Origin: Clostridiales bacterium UBA5446 | GTDB taxonomy: Bacteria > Bacillota > Clostridia > Oscillospirales > Oscillospiraceae | NCBI GenBank assembly: GCA_002427465.1 | Contig: DIRC01000018.1 | Location: forward strand, 3,580-67,579 | Reading direction: 5' to 3' | DNA length: 64,000 nucleotides | Shown here: one piece after another, positions 1 through 7,957 of the stretch | How the letters are laid out: every line of letters begins with the position of its first letter | Numbering within the stretch: position 1 is the stretch's first letter | Notes under the pieces: generated by a model | Told to the model about the DNA's origin: nothing | The model's database searches: none | What the model saw: only the letters and a program-made list of their open reading frames with translations | Program-made: the position numbers and the translations under genes

Positions 1-1629
1 CTTTCCGGCATGACGGGCACCGCCCTGACGGAGGAAGAGGAATTTGGGGCGATCTACAAGCTGGACATTGTGGAGATCCCGACCAATAAACCCATCGCGC
101 GGATAGATAACCCCGATGTGGTGTATAAAAACGATAACGGCAAAAACCGGGCAATCATCGCCCAGATCGCCGCCTGCCACGAAAAGGGCCAGCCTGTCCT
201 TGTGGGCACAATCTCTATAGAAAAAAGCGAGTTCATTTCCTCCCTGCTGAAAAAGCGCGGCATTGCGCACAATGTGCTGAACGCCAAGCAGCATGACCGG
301 GAGGCGGAGATCGTGGCCCAGGCGGGCAAGCTGGGTGCGGTGACAATCGCCACGAACATGGCGGGCCGCGGCACGGACATCATGCTGGGGGGCAATCCGG
401 AATACCTAGCCAAGACCGACCTGCGCAAAGCGGGCTTTGACGAGGAGGCCATTGCGGAGGCGGCGGGCTTTGCCGAAACGCAGGATGAGAATATTCTGGC
501 GGCAAGGCAGAGCTTTGCCGAGAGGCTGGCTTTCCACAGGGAAGTGACCAACGCTGAGGCGGAAAAAGTCAGGGCCGCCGGCGGGCTGTTTATTCTCGGC
601 ACGGAGCGCCACGAGTCCCGGCGGATCGACAACCAGCTTCGCGGCCGCGCCGGCCGCCAGGGGGACCCGGGCGAAAGCCGGTTCTTTATTGCCATGACGG
701 ACGACATCATGCGCCTTTTCGGCTCGGAGCGGGTCATGGGCATGATGGAATCCCTGGGCGTAGACGAGGATATGCCCCTGGATCAGAAAATGCTTTCCAG
801 CGCCATCGAGCAGGCACAGAAGACGGTGGAGAGCCGCAACTTCCAAACCCGCAAAAACGTGCTGGAATACGACGACGTGATGAACGTCCAGCGAAACGTG
901 ATCTACGAGGAGCGCCGCAAGGTGCTGGACGGCGAGGATCTTCAGGCCAGCGTCCGCGGGATGATAGAGGAATATGTCAGGACAACGGTGGCGGACGGGC
1001 TTGGCGGAGCCGAGCAGCCGGACAGGAAAACCATAAACGAGGCTTTGTCGCCCTTCGGAAGGCTTTTCCTGCAGCCCGGCGACCTGCGGGTCGGCGAGGA
1101 TCAGATGCACGCGCTTACGGCTGACGGGCTTGCCGATATGGTTCTTGAAAAGGCAATGTCCTTTTACGACGCCAAGGAAAAAACTTTGGGCCTGATGCCC
1201 ACCGGCGTGCCGCTTATCCGGGAACTGGAGCGTGTGGTCATGCTACGGGTAGTGGACGAATATTGGATGGAGCATCTTGACGCCATGACCGAACTTCGCA
1301 GGGGAATCGGACTGCGGGGATACGGAAATATAAAGCCTGTGGACGCCTATAAGCAGGAGGGCTTCGAGCGGTTTGAGACCATGGTGGCTGGGATACGCAC
1401 GGAGACTGTCAGGCGCCTGTTCATGGCGCAGATCAGGAAGGAAGACAAGCTGGAGCGCAAGAGCGTTTCCAAAAACGTGGCCACCAGCGGCGGGGGAGAC
1501 GCTTCCGTCAAAAAGCAGCCGATGAAAAAAGTGAAAAAGCCCGGCCGCAACGACCCCTGTCCCTGCGGAAAGCTGAGGCCGAACGGCCTGCCCATGAAAT
1601 ATAAGGACTGCTGCGGAAGGGGCGAGTGA
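1..1629 (+). CDS. secA: SecA preprotein translocase ATPase, C-terminal part (5' end outside window)
   Basis: SecA is the cytoplasmic ATPase that drives unfolded preproteins through SecYEG. The visible 542 residues begin at the SGMTGTA motif where the second nucleotide-binding domain starts. They include TNMAGRGTD and the RGRAGRQGD helicase motif, the helical scaffold and wing regions, and a zinc-binding SEC-C tail near 1552-1620. The tail is unusual: the cysteine pairs read C-P-C, then 14 residues, then C-C, whereas the common form has 8 between them. A basic linker rich in Lys precedes the tail. secY lies 15 kb downstream on the same strand. The family assignment is certain; only the N-terminal part is missing because of the window edge. 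Confidence 0.97.
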   Translation, partial: LSGMTGTALTEEEEFGAIYKLDIVEIPTNKPIARIDNPDVVYKNDNGKNRAIIAQIAACHEKGQPVLVGTISIEKSEFISSLLKKRGIAHNVLNAKQHDREAEIVAQAGKLGAVTIATNMAGRGTDIMLGGNPEYLAKTDLRKAGFDEEAIAEAAGFAETQDENILAARQSFAERLAFHREVTNAEAEKVRAAGGLFILGTERHESRRIDNQLRGRAGRQGDPGESRFFIAMTDDIMRLFGSERVMGMMESLGVDEDMPLDQKMLSSAIEQAQKTVESRNFQTRKNVLEYDDVMNVQRNVIYEERRKVLDGEDLQASVRGMIEEYVRTTVADGLGGAEQPDRKTINEALSPFGRLFLQPGDLRVGEDQMHALTADGLADMVLEKAMSFYDAKEKTLGLMPTGVPLIRELERVVMLRVVDEYWMEHLDAMTELRRGIGLRGYGNIKPVDAYKQEGFERFETMVAGIRTETVRRLFMAQIRKEDKLERKSVSKNVATSGGGDASVKKQPMKKVKKPGRNDPCPCGKLRPNGLPMKYKDCCGRGE

Positions 1630-1660
1630 TAAACGCGTCTTTTTCGCCTCGTGCTGCATT

Positions 1661-1688
1661 TTGGACGCCCGCAGTATCTTTATATAAA
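1661..1688 (+). promoter_or_regulatory. Candidate sigma-A promoter upstream of pgeF
   Basis: TTGGAC at 1661-1666, a 16-bp spacer and TATAAA at 1683-1688, about 85 bp before the pgeF start and after the secA stop. It would make pgeF and the genes behind it a unit separate from secA. Read by eye; moderate match. Confidence 0.45.
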
Positions 1689-1772
1689 TTTGCGTCAGCG
1701 CTTTTGCCTGAGCCGAAAATCCTGCGTTTATGCTGCGGAAGGCGTTTCGTGCCGTCCGCCACAGGAGGTGCC

Positions 1773-2576
1773 ATGACCGATTTCATCAAAAACGAAAAAA
1801 ATGGCGTGGTGTTCCTGACCGCGCCCACCATCACGGTCAGGCACGGGTTCACGACCCGCGCGGGCGGTGTCAGCGGGGGAAATTTTGCCTCGCTGAACCT
1901 GAGCTACGGCAGGGGAGACCCGGCGGAGAACGTGACGGCCAATTACCGCCTGCTGGGGCGGGCCCTTTCCATAAACGTGTTTTCCGCGGCCTTCACCAAG
2001 CAGGTTCACGGGGCCGAGGTGCGGATTTGCACCGACGCGGACAGGGCCGCGCCCGGAGACCCCACGCCATATGAGGCCGACGGGCTGGTGACGAATGTTC
2101 CCGGCCTGCCACTTCTGGCATTCACCGCGGACTGCGTGCCTGTGCTGCTGCATGACCCGGCGGCGAAGGTTGCGGCGGCGGTTCACTGCGGCTGGCGCAG
2201 CTCGGTTATGGACATCCTGGGAACGGCCGTGGAAAAGATGGCGTCCCTGGGCTCCGTGCCGGCGGATATCCGGGCGGCCATCGGCCCGGCTATCGGTTCC
2301 TGCTGTTTTGAAACGGGGGCCGACGTGCCGGAAGCGATCGACGCCTGGCTTGGACGGGACGCGGAAAAGTGCTATTGGCCCGAAGCCGGTGCTGCCGGGA
2401 GATTCATGGTGGATCTCAGGGCCGCGAACCGGCTGAGGCTGATTTGTCTGGGGGTCATGCCGGAGAACATCGCCGTGTCGTCGGAGTGCACCAGATGTGC
2501 CCCGGATAAATACTGGTCCCATCGTTGGGCAAAGGGCGGAGAGCGCGGTTCCCAGTGTACCGTGATATGCCTGTGA
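1773..2576 (+). CDS. pgeF: Peptidoglycan editing factor PgeF / YfiH-type laccase-domain protein
   Basis: A 267-residue member of the PgeF/YfiH (COG1496) family, multicopper-oxidase-like by old annotation but linked in E. coli to removal of mis-incorporated residues from peptidoglycan precursors; purine-nucleoside activities are also reported for the family. The three metal-site residues are visible: H79 in QVHG, C121 in TADCVP and H138 in VHCGW. The open frame runs upstream to 1626, but that stretch is not family-like. The start at 1773 is preceded by AGGAGGTG at 1763-1770. The gene follows secA and precedes a peptide-binding lipoprotein and other cell-wall genes, which fits an envelope role. 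Confidence 0.9.
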   Translation: MTDFIKNEKNGVVFLTAPTITVRHGFTTRAGGVSGGNFASLNLSYGRGDPAENVTANYRLLGRALSINVFSAAFTKQVHGAEVRICTDADRAAPGDPTPYEADGLVTNVPGLPLLAFTADCVPVLLHDPAAKVAAAVHCGWRSSVMDILGTAVEKMASLGSVPADIRAAIGPAIGSCCFETGADVPEAIDAWLGRDAEKCYWPEAGAAGRFMVDLRAANRLRLICLGVMPENIAVSSECTRCAPDKYWSHRWAKGGERGSQCTVICL

Positions 2577-2621
2577 CGCGCCGCGCGGCCGGGACAGCAC
2601 ACGGATAACGAAAGGTCTGTT

Positions 2622-4217
2622 ATGGATTTACGCAAGTTTAAAAAATTCGGGGCGGTTCTGATTGCCGCCGCCCTGGCGGCGTCCGCAGGGTGTGCGGACA
2701 CCGCTGGGGAAAGCCAGGGCGAGGATTATGTGGAGGGGACACTGGCGGGAACAGAGCTGGGCGCCTCCTATGCCGCGGACGACGTCTTTTCACTGAATTC
2801 CCGCGCCGAAGACGGCTTTAACCCGTATACCACGGTTAATTCCGACAACAGGCTGGTGGGTCAGCTTGTATATGAGAATATCTTTGAGGTGGACAACGAT
2901 TTCAGTCTTTCCTCCCGCATCGTCACGGACTGGAAATGCGTTGACGGCACCTATTGGTATTTCACGGTGGACACGGGCATTGTCATGCACGACGGCGAGA
3001 ATCTTACGGCGAAGGATGTATCGTATTCCCTGCAGCAGGCCATCCGGACAAGCCGGTATTCCGGACGGTTTTCCTACGTCTGGGGAGTGTCCGCCTCCAG
3101 CGATACGGAGTTTGCCGTAACCCTTTCAACCCCAAATGAACAGTTCCCGTATCTGCTTACGGTGCCGGTGATCAAATACGGCAGCGTGACGGAGGACACA
3201 CCGCCGGGAACCGGGCCTTACCGGTTTTCCGAGGATATGGAAAAGCTGGAGGTTTTCAGCGATTATCCCGGATGGCAGGAAATGCCTGTGGACACGATCG
3301 GGCTTGTGTCATACGATTCTACCGAAGACACCATCACGGCCTATGAGGACTCGTATATCGACCTGGTGGTCAACGATCCCTCCGGCATAACCAATCTGGG
3401 ATATGGCGGGAATAACGACACGCGCTATTATATCACGAACAACATGCACTATCTGGCTTTCAACATGGATACCGGGGCCACTGATTTTCTGCGGTACAGC
3501 AGCTACAGATACGCGCTCCAGTATGCGGTGGACAGGGAATACGCCGCCAAGACCCTGATGAAAGGTGCGGCCGTGGCCTCGGCGCTGCCGATTTCGCCGA
3601 GAAGCCCGCTGTATGACGGGGTGTATGCCTCAAACTTCGCTTATGACCTTGACCGCTGCCTGCTCATCCTCAACAATTCCGGTGCGCAGGACTACGACGG
3701 GGACGGCAAGCTGGAATACATGGTCACCGGGATACCTATGGAGATCAGCCTGGATTTTATCGTATGCAGCGAAGCCAGCGGGAAAGCGGACGTGGCCAAG
3801 AAGTTTGCCTCGGATCTGGCTGGCATAGGCGTCACGGTCAACGTGCATGAGTTGTCCTGGGACGATTATACCGCGGCTGTGGCAAACGGGGACTTCGACA
3901 TCTACTATGGCGAGGTGAAGCTGACCGCGGATTTCAGCCTTACCCGTCTGCTGACGGAGAACGGAGACCTGAATTACTGCGGGATTGACGATCCCACATA
4001 CGGTGAATACATTAACCAATATCTTGCCGCCGGCGACGATATGCGGCAGAACTGCTGCGACATCATGCTGAAGTATATTAACGACACCGCGCCGATCATA
4101 CCGATCTGTTTCGAGCGGCAGGAGGTCATCACCCACAGGAATGTGGTCTCGGGGCTGGATCCCAGTCAGTATAACGTGTTTTTCAATATTGGTAATTGGA
4201 CAATCAATTATGAATAA
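2622..4217 (+). CDS. ABC-type peptide/oligopeptide substrate-binding lipoprotein (family 5, OppA-like), no transporter genes nearby
   Basis: A 531-residue extracellular solute-binding protein of the SBP_bac_5 family. The N-terminus has basic residues, a hydrophobic Ala-rich stretch and a cysteine at about residue 24 (SAGC), a lipoprotein signal. The body carries family features such as a VDREYAAK helix and the lobe-II region with DYDGDGKLEYM, which resembles a short Asp-rich loop. These proteins bind peptides or similar ligands at the membrane face and hand them to a permease. No permease or ATPase gene lies beside it, so it may serve a transporter encoded elsewhere or act as a sensor or chaperone. 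The start ATG has AAAGG upstream; cdd follows after 13 bp. Confidence 0.85.
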   Translation: MDLRKFKKFGAVLIAAALAASAGCADTAGESQGEDYVEGTLAGTELGASYAADDVFSLNSRAEDGFNPYTTVNSDNRLVGQLVYENIFEVDNDFSLSSRIVTDWKCVDGTYWYFTVDTGIVMHDGENLTAKDVSYSLQQAIRTSRYSGRFSYVWGVSASSDTEFAVTLSTPNEQFPYLLTVPVIKYGSVTEDTPPGTGPYRFSEDMEKLEVFSDYPGWQEMPVDTIGLVSYDSTEDTITAYEDSYIDLVVNDPSGITNLGYGGNNDTRYYITNNMHYLAFNMDTGATDFLRYSSYRYALQYAVDREYAAKTLMKGAAVASALPISPRSPLYDGVYASNFAYDLDRCLLILNNSGAQDYDGDGKLEYMVTGIPMEISLDFIVCSEASGKADVAKKFASDLAGIGVTVNVHELSWDDYTAAVANGDFDIYYGEVKLTADFSLTRLLTENGDLNYCGIDDPTYGEYINQYLAAGDDMRQNCCDIMLKYINDTAPIIPICFERQEVITHRNVVSGLDPSQYNVFFNIGNWTINYE

Positions 4218-4230
4218 GGAGTGCGTGGAT

Positions 4231-4611
4231 ATGACGGACAGAGAGCTTATGGCCCTTGCTGCAAAAGCGGCAAAAAATGCCTATGCCCCATACTCGCGTT
4301 TTCAGGTGGGCGCGGCCCTGGAGTGCGACGACGGCAGCGTGTATACCGGCTGCAATGTGGAGAACGCTGCGCTGGGAAGCACCATATGCGCGGAGCGTTC
4401 CGCCGCATGCAGGGCCGTCGCCGAGGGGCATACCCGATTTGCCAGAATTGCGGTCTGGGCCGAGGGAAACGACTACTGTATGCCCTGCGGCGCCTGCCGC
4501 CAGTTTCTAATGGAGTTTTCGCCGGATATGGAGGTGCTCAGCGCCAAAGCCGGCGGCCGGTATGTGAGCTATAAGCTCGATCAGCTTCTGCCCCACGCGT
4601 TTAAGTACTGA
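4231..4611 (+). CDS. cdd: Cytidine deaminase
   Basis: A 126-residue homotetramer-type cytidine deaminase that converts cytidine and deoxycytidine to the uridine forms in pyrimidine salvage. Zinc ligands and the catalytic acid fall at the positions of the Bacillus enzyme: C53 and E55 in ICAER, C86 and C89 in PCGAC. The reading frame is open upstream to 4141 inside the lipoprotein gene, but the ATG at 4231 follows AAGGAG at 4216-4221 and gives the family's usual length. It lies 13 bp after the lipoprotein gene and 9 bp before a LysR-type gene, so the three are probably co-transcribed. Confidence 0.95.
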   Translation: MTDRELMALAAKAAKNAYAPYSRFQVGAALECDDGSVYTGCNVENAALGSTICAERSAACRAVAEGHTRFARIAVWAEGNDYCMPCGACRQFLMEFSPDMEVLSAKAGGRYVSYKLDQLLPHAFKY

Positions 4612-4620
4612 TTGACGGGC

Positions 4621-4911
4621 ATGGAACTGGAACAGATAAAGATATTTGCGGCCGCTGCCGACGCGGGCAGCTTCTCAAAGGCTGCCGCCAGGCTGTATGT
4701 CAGCCATTCAACGGTGTCCCGGGCAGTGTCGGCGCTTGAAAGGGAGCTTGGGACGCGCCTGTTTGAGCGCGACTGCCGGGGCGTGGTGCCGACCCGGGCG
4801 GGAAAGGCGCTTTTGGAGGGCGGAAAGGCGCTTCTGGCCGAGGCCGATTTTTTGAAGCAGCGGGTTGCGGAAAAGGGAGAAAAGATATGCACAGATACAG
4901 CAAGACGGTAA
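4621..4911 (+). CDS. LysR-type DNA-binding domain only (96 residues), lacks effector domain
   Basis: The protein matches the N-terminal winged helix-turn-helix of LysR regulators: MELEQIKIF, GSFSKAAARLYVS and STVSRAVSALERELG are typical, followed by TRLFERD and the start of the linker helix. It then stops at 96 residues, where normal LysR proteins go on for about 200 more to form the co-inducer domain. No remnant of that domain is visible downstream; instead the next gene starts inside its last 25 bp. It may be a fixed HTH-only regulator or a decayed gene that kept a clean frame. A TTG at 4612 is an alternative start, but the ATG at 4621 gives the usual LysR N-terminus. Confidence 0.75.
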   Translation: MELEQIKIFAAAADAGSFSKAAARLYVSHSTVSRAVSALERELGTRLFERDCRGVVPTRAGKALLEGGKALLAEADFLKQRVAEKGEKICTDTARR

Positions 4912-6113
4912 GGATCGCCGTGCTGGTTCTGGTTGTTGCCGCGATTGCGCTGCAGCTGCCTGCGTCGGCTTTTGGTGTGGACACGTCATTTTCTGATGTT
5001 CCCAGCGGCGAATGGTATTCCGGCTATGTCCAGAAGTGCGCCATGCTCGGCATCATCGACGGATACGGCGACGGAACGTTTAAGCCGGGCCAGTCTCTGA
5101 AGCGCGGCGAATTTATCAAGATGCTGGCGGCTTCCATTGAGGAGAGCTACTCCACCACGAAGCTGAAAGGCGTCCACTGGGCGGAATATTACTGGAATGT
5201 CCTGAATGAATTCGGCGTGCTTGAGGATGTGGGCATACCCTGTACATACGCCGCACTGGAGCAGACGATCACCCGTTATGAGATGGCGGCGCTTATCAGA
5301 AATACACTATATAATGTATATGGCGAGAATACTATGGAGGTGGCGTCACCCGAAACGAATATCGGGGACTATTCCGTCATCGGCATGGCATACCGCAGCG
5401 CGGTGGAGCAGGCCTACGGCAAGGGTATACTTGGCGGTATAGACGCCAAGGGCAGCTTCGGCGGCGATTATTCCCTGACCCGGGCACAGGCCGCGAAGGT
5501 TATCGTCTGCCTGCTTTGGCCCAGCGAACGGCAGGCCGTCTCCTTTGCCACGGAAGTGCTGCCCGTTATCGACGCGAAGGATTCCTTTGCCTTCAGTTAC
5601 CGGAATATGACCACCGCGGAGCGGCGCCTGGCCCTTTTTGGCGACGCCAACAAGAGCTATTTCACCAGCGCTTCGGACGCGGGAAACCGTATCGTAACGG
5701 TGGAGGTCAAGACCTGGGATATTAATTCCAGCGGTGTGAAATATACGCGGACCTGGTACGTTCAGGTGAATGCCGTTGTGGCGGATGAGGTCAAGGCAAT
5801 TTTCGAGGAGATCTATAACGATCCCGAGCGGTTCCCGATTAAGGCCCTGGGCGGCGCCAGGTACAGCGATACGCTCCGCCATTCCTGGGGCTGCGCCATT
5901 GACATTAACCCCACGGAAAACTACTATATTAACTATTCCACCGGCGCGACCGTGGGCAGTTATTGCTGGAAGACCAGCGACAGCCCGTATTGCATCAGGC
6001 CGGAATCCAGCGTGGTCAGGGCCTTCGCCAAATATGGCTGGGGCTGGGGCGGCCAGGGCTGGACCAGTGCGGTGGACTATATGCACTTTTCCATCCTGGC
6101 CTCCGGCGGCTGA
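4887..6113 (+). CDS. Secreted SLH-domain protein with M15 peptidase (D-Ala-D-Ala carboxypeptidase / CwlK-like) domain
   Basis: A 408-residue exported protein. Residues 1-32 form a signal peptide ending near ASAFG. Three S-layer homology repeats follow (about 33-85, 90-145, 150-200), the first with the pattern DGYGDGTFKPGQ; these anchor proteins to secondary wall polymer. The C-terminal third is an M15 metallopeptidase: H332 and D339 in HSWGCAID and H400 in DYMHFS are the expected zinc ligands. Such domains trim peptidoglycan cross-bridges. The gene starts within the end of the LysR-type gene, with AAAAGGGAGA just upstream, so translation may be coupled. An extra Cys sits inside the zinc motif (HSWGC). 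Confidence 0.88.
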   Translation: MHRYSKTVRIAVLVLVVAAIALQLPASAFGVDTSFSDVPSGEWYSGYVQKCAMLGIIDGYGDGTFKPGQSLKRGEFIKMLAASIEESYSTTKLKGVHWAEYYWNVLNEFGVLEDVGIPCTYAALEQTITRYEMAALIRNTLYNVYGENTMEVASPETNIGDYSVIGMAYRSAVEQAYGKGILGGIDAKGSFGGDYSLTRAQAAKVIVCLLWPSERQAVSFATEVLPVIDAKDSFAFSYRNMTTAERRLALFGDANKSYFTSASDAGNRIVTVEVKTWDINSSGVKYTRTWYVQVNAVVADEVKAIFEEIYNDPERFPIKALGGARYSDTLRHSWGCAIDINPTENYYINYSTGATVGSYCWKTSDSPYCIRPESSVVRAFAKYGWGWGGQGWTSAVDYMHFSILASGG

Positions 6114-6202
6114 CGGCGTCGGAAGAAACTCCGCTCCATTCCGGCCCGGCCGTGCGCTTCGCGGCAGCCAAGCCATCCATTCCGCTGTGTTCTTCCTCCT
6201 TT

Positions 6203-6230
6203 TCCCTGCGAAGCAGCCGCTTCGCAGGGA
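6203..6230 (+). terminator. Perfect 12-bp hairpin after the SLH-M15 gene, T-run missing
   Basis: TCCCTGCGAAGC and its exact complement flank a 4-nt loop. It sits 90 bp after the stop codon at 6113, where an operon end is expected. No T-run follows on either strand, so intrinsic termination is doubtful; it may instead protect the 3' end. The rest of 6114-6364 shows no gene. Confidence 0.4.
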
Positions 6231-6364
6231 GGGGACGGGGGGGCGTGGGGGTTTTTGGCGCAGGGCGCTATCCATTGCGAAGGGCGGGGCGATGTTTTTT
6301 TGCCGGGAAAACCGGAATATGGTAATCCTGAATAAAAAAAGCGAAAAAATTTTGTGATTTGCCG

Positions 6365-6394
6365 GGAATACCTCTTGACACCGGGAGGTATTCC
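6365..6394 (+). promoter_or_regulatory. Operator-like perfect inverted repeat around the S10 operon -35 box
   Basis: GGAATACCTC at 6365-6374 and GAGGTATTCC at 6385-6394 are exact complements separated by 10 bp. The spacer begins with the -35 hexamer TTGACA, so both arms flank the -35 box. A dimeric repressor or activator bound here would control the whole ribosomal supercluster. No T-run follows, so it is not a terminator. Confidence 0.5.
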
Positions 6395-6403
6395 TGTTAT
6401 TGT
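6375..6403 (+). promoter_or_regulatory. Sigma-A promoter of the S10-spc-alpha ribosomal operon
   Basis: TTGACA at 6375-6380 is a perfect -35, followed after exactly 17 bp by TATTGT at 6398-6403 (4 of 6 matches). Transcription would start near 6410, giving a leader of about 320 nt before rpsJ. Confidence 0.65.
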
Positions 6404-6733
6404 ATCAAAGCGCCTTTCCGAAGGAAGGGCGAACTATGCGGTGAAGCGGGAGATTGCGGGACGGTTTTGGAAGGCATAATAGGCCTTTCGGCCAACCAAT
6501 CCCGGTAACTTTCGTGGAGTATGTCCGGCGCAGCCTCACCGGCGGCGCGGAATCGGGCGGCTGAGACATTTTTTGTGCACGCGTATATCGTCTGAACGGT
6601 GAATGCGCCGGCCAAATGAGCCGGTTTGTTTTTCGGCCAGAGCCTGATACGCACGGCTGTGTGTATAAAAAAGATTCTCACCGTACCACTGGCGGCGAAT
6701 GCCGACCAAGTACGAAATTCAGGAGGAAAAAGT
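6404..6733 (+). other. Long untranslated leader of the S10 operon
   Basis: About 325 nt without a credible gene. At the expected 5' end, 6411-6419 can pair with 6423-6431 (CGCCTTTCC with GGAAGGGCG, one wobble, 3-nt loop). A second small hairpin GGCC-TTTC-GGCC lies near 6481-6495, and GCCGG/CCGGC-type pairing is possible near 6607-6640. Leaders of S10 operons are regulated by ribosomal proteins in several bacteria; no known motif was recognised here. Confidence 0.4.
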
Positions 6734-7054
6734 ATGGCAGCGACACAGAGCAAAAAAATGATCCGTATCAGGCTGAAGGCTTACGACCACCAACTTATCG
6801 ACAAGGCGGCCGAGACGATCGTCGAGACGGCGAAGCGTACGGAGGCCAAAGTATCCGGCCCCATTCCACTGCCGACCAAGACGGAGATTGTCACCATCCT
6901 GCGCGCGGTGCACAAATATAAGGACAGCCGCGAGCAGTTCGAGCGCCGCACACATAAGCGCCTGATCGATATTGTCAATCCGACCCAAAAAACCGTGGAG
7001 GCCCTGATGTCCCTGGAGCTTCCCGCAGGCGTCGAAATCGAGATCAAGCTCTGA
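6734..7054 (+). CDS. rpsJ: 30S ribosomal protein S10 (NusE)
   Basis: A 106-residue uS10, part of the 30S head and also the NusE transcription antitermination factor. [22 protein letters not shown] and the [10 protein letters not shown] core are diagnostic. The ATG at 6734 follows AGGAGG at 6721-6726; upstream in-frame codons from 6626 belong to the leader. It is the first gene of the supercluster. A 160-bp gap, unusually long for this cluster, separates it from rplC. Confidence 0.97.
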   Translation: MAATQSKKMIRIRLKAYDHQLIDKAAETIVETAKRTEAKVSGPIPLPTKTEIVTILRAVHKYKDSREQFERRTHKRLIDIVNPTQKTVEALMSLELPAGVEIEIKL

Positions 7055-7214
7055 GACCTATCCGGCGCGCAGCCCCTTGCGTGCAAATTAACAGTCAGCA
7101 ACCCCAATGCCCGCAACTTGCGTAAGCGGGCAGGGTCAAGTCGGGAGCCACCGGCGCGGGAGCCAATGCCCTCTGCCATGCGACCCGACCAATAACCGAC
7201 AGGAGGATATATAT
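7055..7214 (+). other. Structured rpsJ-rplC spacer
   Basis: A 160-bp gap in a cluster whose other gaps are mostly 10-20 bp. TGCCCGC at 7108-7114 pairs with GCGGGCA at 7126-7132, and GTCGGG near 7140 can pair with CCCGAC near 7183. No gene is visible. It may be an internal regulatory or processing site. Confidence 0.4.
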
Positions 7215-7940
7215 ATGAAGAAAGCCATCATCGGCAAGAAGGTCGGCATGACGCAGATCTTCGATGAGGCGGGAAAGGTAGTTCCGGTTACCGTGATCGA
7301 GGCCGGCCCCTGCGTGGTCGTCCAGAAGAAAACGGCGGACAAGGAAGGCTACGCTTCCGTCCAGCTCGGCTATGAAGACATTGCCGAGAAAAAGCTCTCC
7401 AAGCCTGAAAAGGGTCACATGGACAAGGCTGGGGCAGGTTACAAGAAACACCTTCACGAGTTTAGGATTCAGGACGGTTCGACCATTAATGTGGGCGATG
7501 TTCTAAAGGCAAACGTTTTTGCCGAGGGCGATAAGGTGGACGTTACGGGGATCAGCAAAGGCAAGGGTTACGCCGGTGTCATCAAGCGCTGGCACGCCCA
7601 GCGGACCCCCACCTCCCACGGCGGCGGCCCGGTTCACCGTCACGCGGGCTCCATGGGCAGCGCCACGGATGCGTCCCGTATTTTCCCGGGAAAGATCGGA
7701 GCCGGCCAGATGGGCAACGAACAGGTGACCGTACAGAATCTTGACATTGTCAAGGTAGATCCGGAGCTGAACATGATCGTTGTCCGCGGCGCCATTCCCG
7801 GGCCCAAGGGCGGGATAGTATACCTTAAAGATACGGTTAAACATTACAGTGCCCGTGTGGCTGCCGCCAGCGGCAGCGCGAACCCGCAGAAGGCCTCCGC
7901 AAGGGTTAACCCACAGAAGGCTTCCGCCAAAAGAGGCTAA
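7215..7940 (+). CDS. rplC: 50S ribosomal protein L3
   Basis: A 241-residue uL3 that helps shape the peptidyl-transferase region. Start: GGAGG at 7202-7206, ATG at 7215, beginning [16 protein letters not shown]. The central [13 protein letters not shown] loop that reaches toward the catalytic centre is intact, as is [12 protein letters not shown]. The last 30 or so residues are a basic tail holding two copies of NPQKASA, beyond the usual end of the family. Confidence 0.97.
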   Translation: MKKAIIGKKVGMTQIFDEAGKVVPVTVIEAGPCVVVQKKTADKEGYASVQLGYEDIAEKKLSKPEKGHMDKAGAGYKKHLHEFRIQDGSTINVGDVLKANVFAEGDKVDVTGISKGKGYAGVIKRWHAQRTPTSHGGGPVHRHAGSMGSATDASRIFPGKIGAGQMGNEQVTVQNLDIVKVDPELNMIVVRGAIPGPKGGIVYLKDTVKHYSARVAAASGSANPQKASARVNPQKASAKRG

Positions 7941-7957
7941 GAAAGGAGAGAGCATAG

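Noticed and set aside
54..743. 229-codon antisense frame inside secA
   Set aside because: Shadow of a conserved SecA region; low-complexity and no ribosome binding site.
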